This document shows, piece by piece, positions 49,690 to 50,592 of a stretch of DNA of 50,592 nt (position 1 is the stretch's first letter; the number at the start of each line of letters is the position of its first letter). This stretch comes from an uncultured Acetatifactor sp. (GTDB lineage Bacteria > Bacillota > Clostridia > Lachnospirales > Lachnospiraceae): the NCBI RefSeq assembly GCF_910585425.1, contig NZ_CAJUCP010000042.1:1-50592 (forward strand), read 5' to 3'. Both the position numbers and the translations under genes were made by a program. The notes beneath the pieces are model-generated. The model saw only the letters and a program-made list of their open reading frames with translations. It was not told where the DNA came from and made no database searches.

Positions 49690-50592
49690 ATGTCAGACAC
49701 GATTTACGTCTATGGGGACTTCTGCTCGGAAACGCCCTCTCTCATGGGATACTTATACATCGACATATCCCGGGGCGTCGAACACGTTTCCTTTGAATTC
49801 GACAGAACCTGGCTTCTGAACCACAAAAGCAACTTCATCCTGGATCCGGATTTACATCCCGTCCAGGGCAGACAATACCCCACAGGCAAATCCACCTTTG
49901 GCCTGTTTGCCGACGCTTCGCCCGACCGCTGGGGAAGAGTCCTCATGGAGCGGCGGGAACGTTTTGCCGCAGACAGAGAGGCGCGCAAACCAAAAAAGCT
50001 TGGCAGCAGCGACTATCTGCTGGGTGTATACGACGTGACCCGCATGGGCGGCATCCGGCTGAAAAAAGAGCCCACCGGGGCATTCCTTTCAGACGACAGG
50101 GAAAACGCCGTGCCGCCCTGGAGCACCCTGCGTACCCTGGAAGAGGCGTCCCGAAATTTTGAAGATGAAAAGATGACCTTACAGGAAAAATGGCTAAAAC
50201 AGCTCATCAGACCCGGCTCCTCCCTTGGAGGCGCAAGGCCAAAGGCCACGGTGCAGGATATAGACGGAGCTCTCTGGATTGCCAAATTCCCCTCAAGAAA
50301 AGACGACGGAAACGTAGGCGCATGGGAGAAGACAGCCCATGACCTGGCAAAGCAGTGCGGCCTGCGCACACCGGACTCCAGGCTGGAGACCTTTTCAAAG
50401 CTGGGCAGCACCTTTCTGACAAAACGCTTCGACCGCATGGGGCCAAAGAGAATCCACTTTGCGTCCGCCATGACAATGCTGGGCAGAACAGACGGTGCCT
50501 CCGCTGACGATGGGGCAAGCTATCTCCATATCGCATCGTTCCTAAACCTCCATGCCCGCACACTTGGCACCACCATAAATGAAACTGTGCAG
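49690..50592 (+). CDS. HipA-like serine/threonine kinase toxin, 3' end outside the window
   Basis: The first 301 codons of a HipA family protein; the frame is open to the window edge. The N-terminal subdomain contains TFGLFADASPDRWGRVLMER (about 58-77), a HipA hallmark. The kinase part begins with SSLGGARPKATV (about 177-188, the Gly-rich ATP loop) and LWIAKFPSR (about 195-203, with the ATP-binding Lys). The catalytic Asp region is not yet reached. E. coli HipA phosphorylates GltX and causes persistence; here the target is not known. ATG 49690 has AAAGGAG upstream and lies one base after hipB, so the two are coupled. Confidence 0.9.
   Translation, partial: MSDTIYVYGDFCSETPSLMGYLYIDISRGVEHVSFEFDRTWLLNHKSNFILDPDLHPVQGRQYPTGKSTFGLFADASPDRWGRVLMERRERFAADREARKPKKLGSSDYLLGVYDVTRMGGIRLKKEPTGAFLSDDRENAVPPWSTLRTLEEASRNFEDEKMTLQEKWLKQLIRPGSSLGGARPKATVQDIDGALWIAKFPSRKDDGNVGAWEKTAHDLAKQCGLRTPDSRLETFSKLGSTFLTKRFDRMGPKRIHFASAMTMLGRTDGASADDGASYLHIASFLNLHARTLGTTINETVQ

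Overview
The window reads as a chromosome segment of a Gram-positive anaerobe of the class Clostridia, most likely family Lachnospiraceae. The grounds are the rimP-nusA-rnpM-ylxQ-infB-rbfA-nrnA-truB-ribF gene order, a long low-complexity IF-2 linker, a CIRCE-controlled groESL operon, DUF5685 and DUF1653 proteins, AGGAGG ribosome binding sites and frequent GTG/TTG starts. Almost every gene is on the minus strand. Exceptions are a PAP2-type membrane protein, a short ORF at about 46.0-46.3 kb and a hipBA pair at the right end. I see no tRNA, rRNA, CRISPR array or insertion sequence.

Bases 1-14770 are a clearly AT-rich block holding one co-directional surface-polysaccharide operon, read from high to low coordinate. 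An orphan AbiEi-family regulator-like gene heads it. It continues with a WecG/TagA-type glycosyltransferase, two GT4 glycosyltransferases, a Wzy-type polymerase, a hexapeptide acyltransferase, a Wzx-type flippase, a TagF-like glycerophosphotransferase, a TagD-like cytidylyltransferase, an asparagine-synthase-like PP-loop enzyme, a LicD phosphotransferase, a fused choline kinase/CTP:phosphocholine cytidylyltransferase (LicA-LicC), a BCCT choline/betaine transporter and a frameshifted glycosyltransferase that runs off the window. Together these suggest a polyol-phosphate polymer decorated with phosphocholine and perhaps a second CDP-activated group. No gene that starts the lipid-linked chain (TagO/WbaP type) is visible, so the locus should continue to the left.

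Bases 14.8-30.9 kb are GC-rich core genome. A control region carries two near-identical palindromes in opposite orientation. It is followed by the PAP2 protein, nested inverted repeats, a GT2 glycosyltransferase, an SfsA-MutY fusion, a 5'-nucleotidase, a DUF1653 protein with 33-bp tandem repeats, a LexA-box promoter driving a very short transcript, a DnaJ/DUF5685/zinc-ribbon cluster, a TldD/TldE protease pair, pnp, rpsO and a secreted NlpC/P60 hydrolase.

Bases 31.0-41.9 kb hold the nusA-infB translation/transcription operon, ending in a Na/phosphate cotransporter-like gene. Bases 41.9-50.6 kb hold a LytTR regulator with a LiaF-like membrane protein, a 56-residue conserved-looking small protein, groEL/groES under CIRCE, an ORF with no canonical start behind a sigma-D-like -10 element, a BceAB-type ABC transporter, and hipB plus the first 301 codons of hipA behind a promoter bracketed by a 12-bp inverted repeat.

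The observations most worth following are the AbiEi-headed polysaccharide operon with its paired palindromes, the phosphocholine plus asparagine-synthase/cytidylyltransferase module, the LexA-controlled short transcript, and the start-less ORF at 46.0-46.3 kb.
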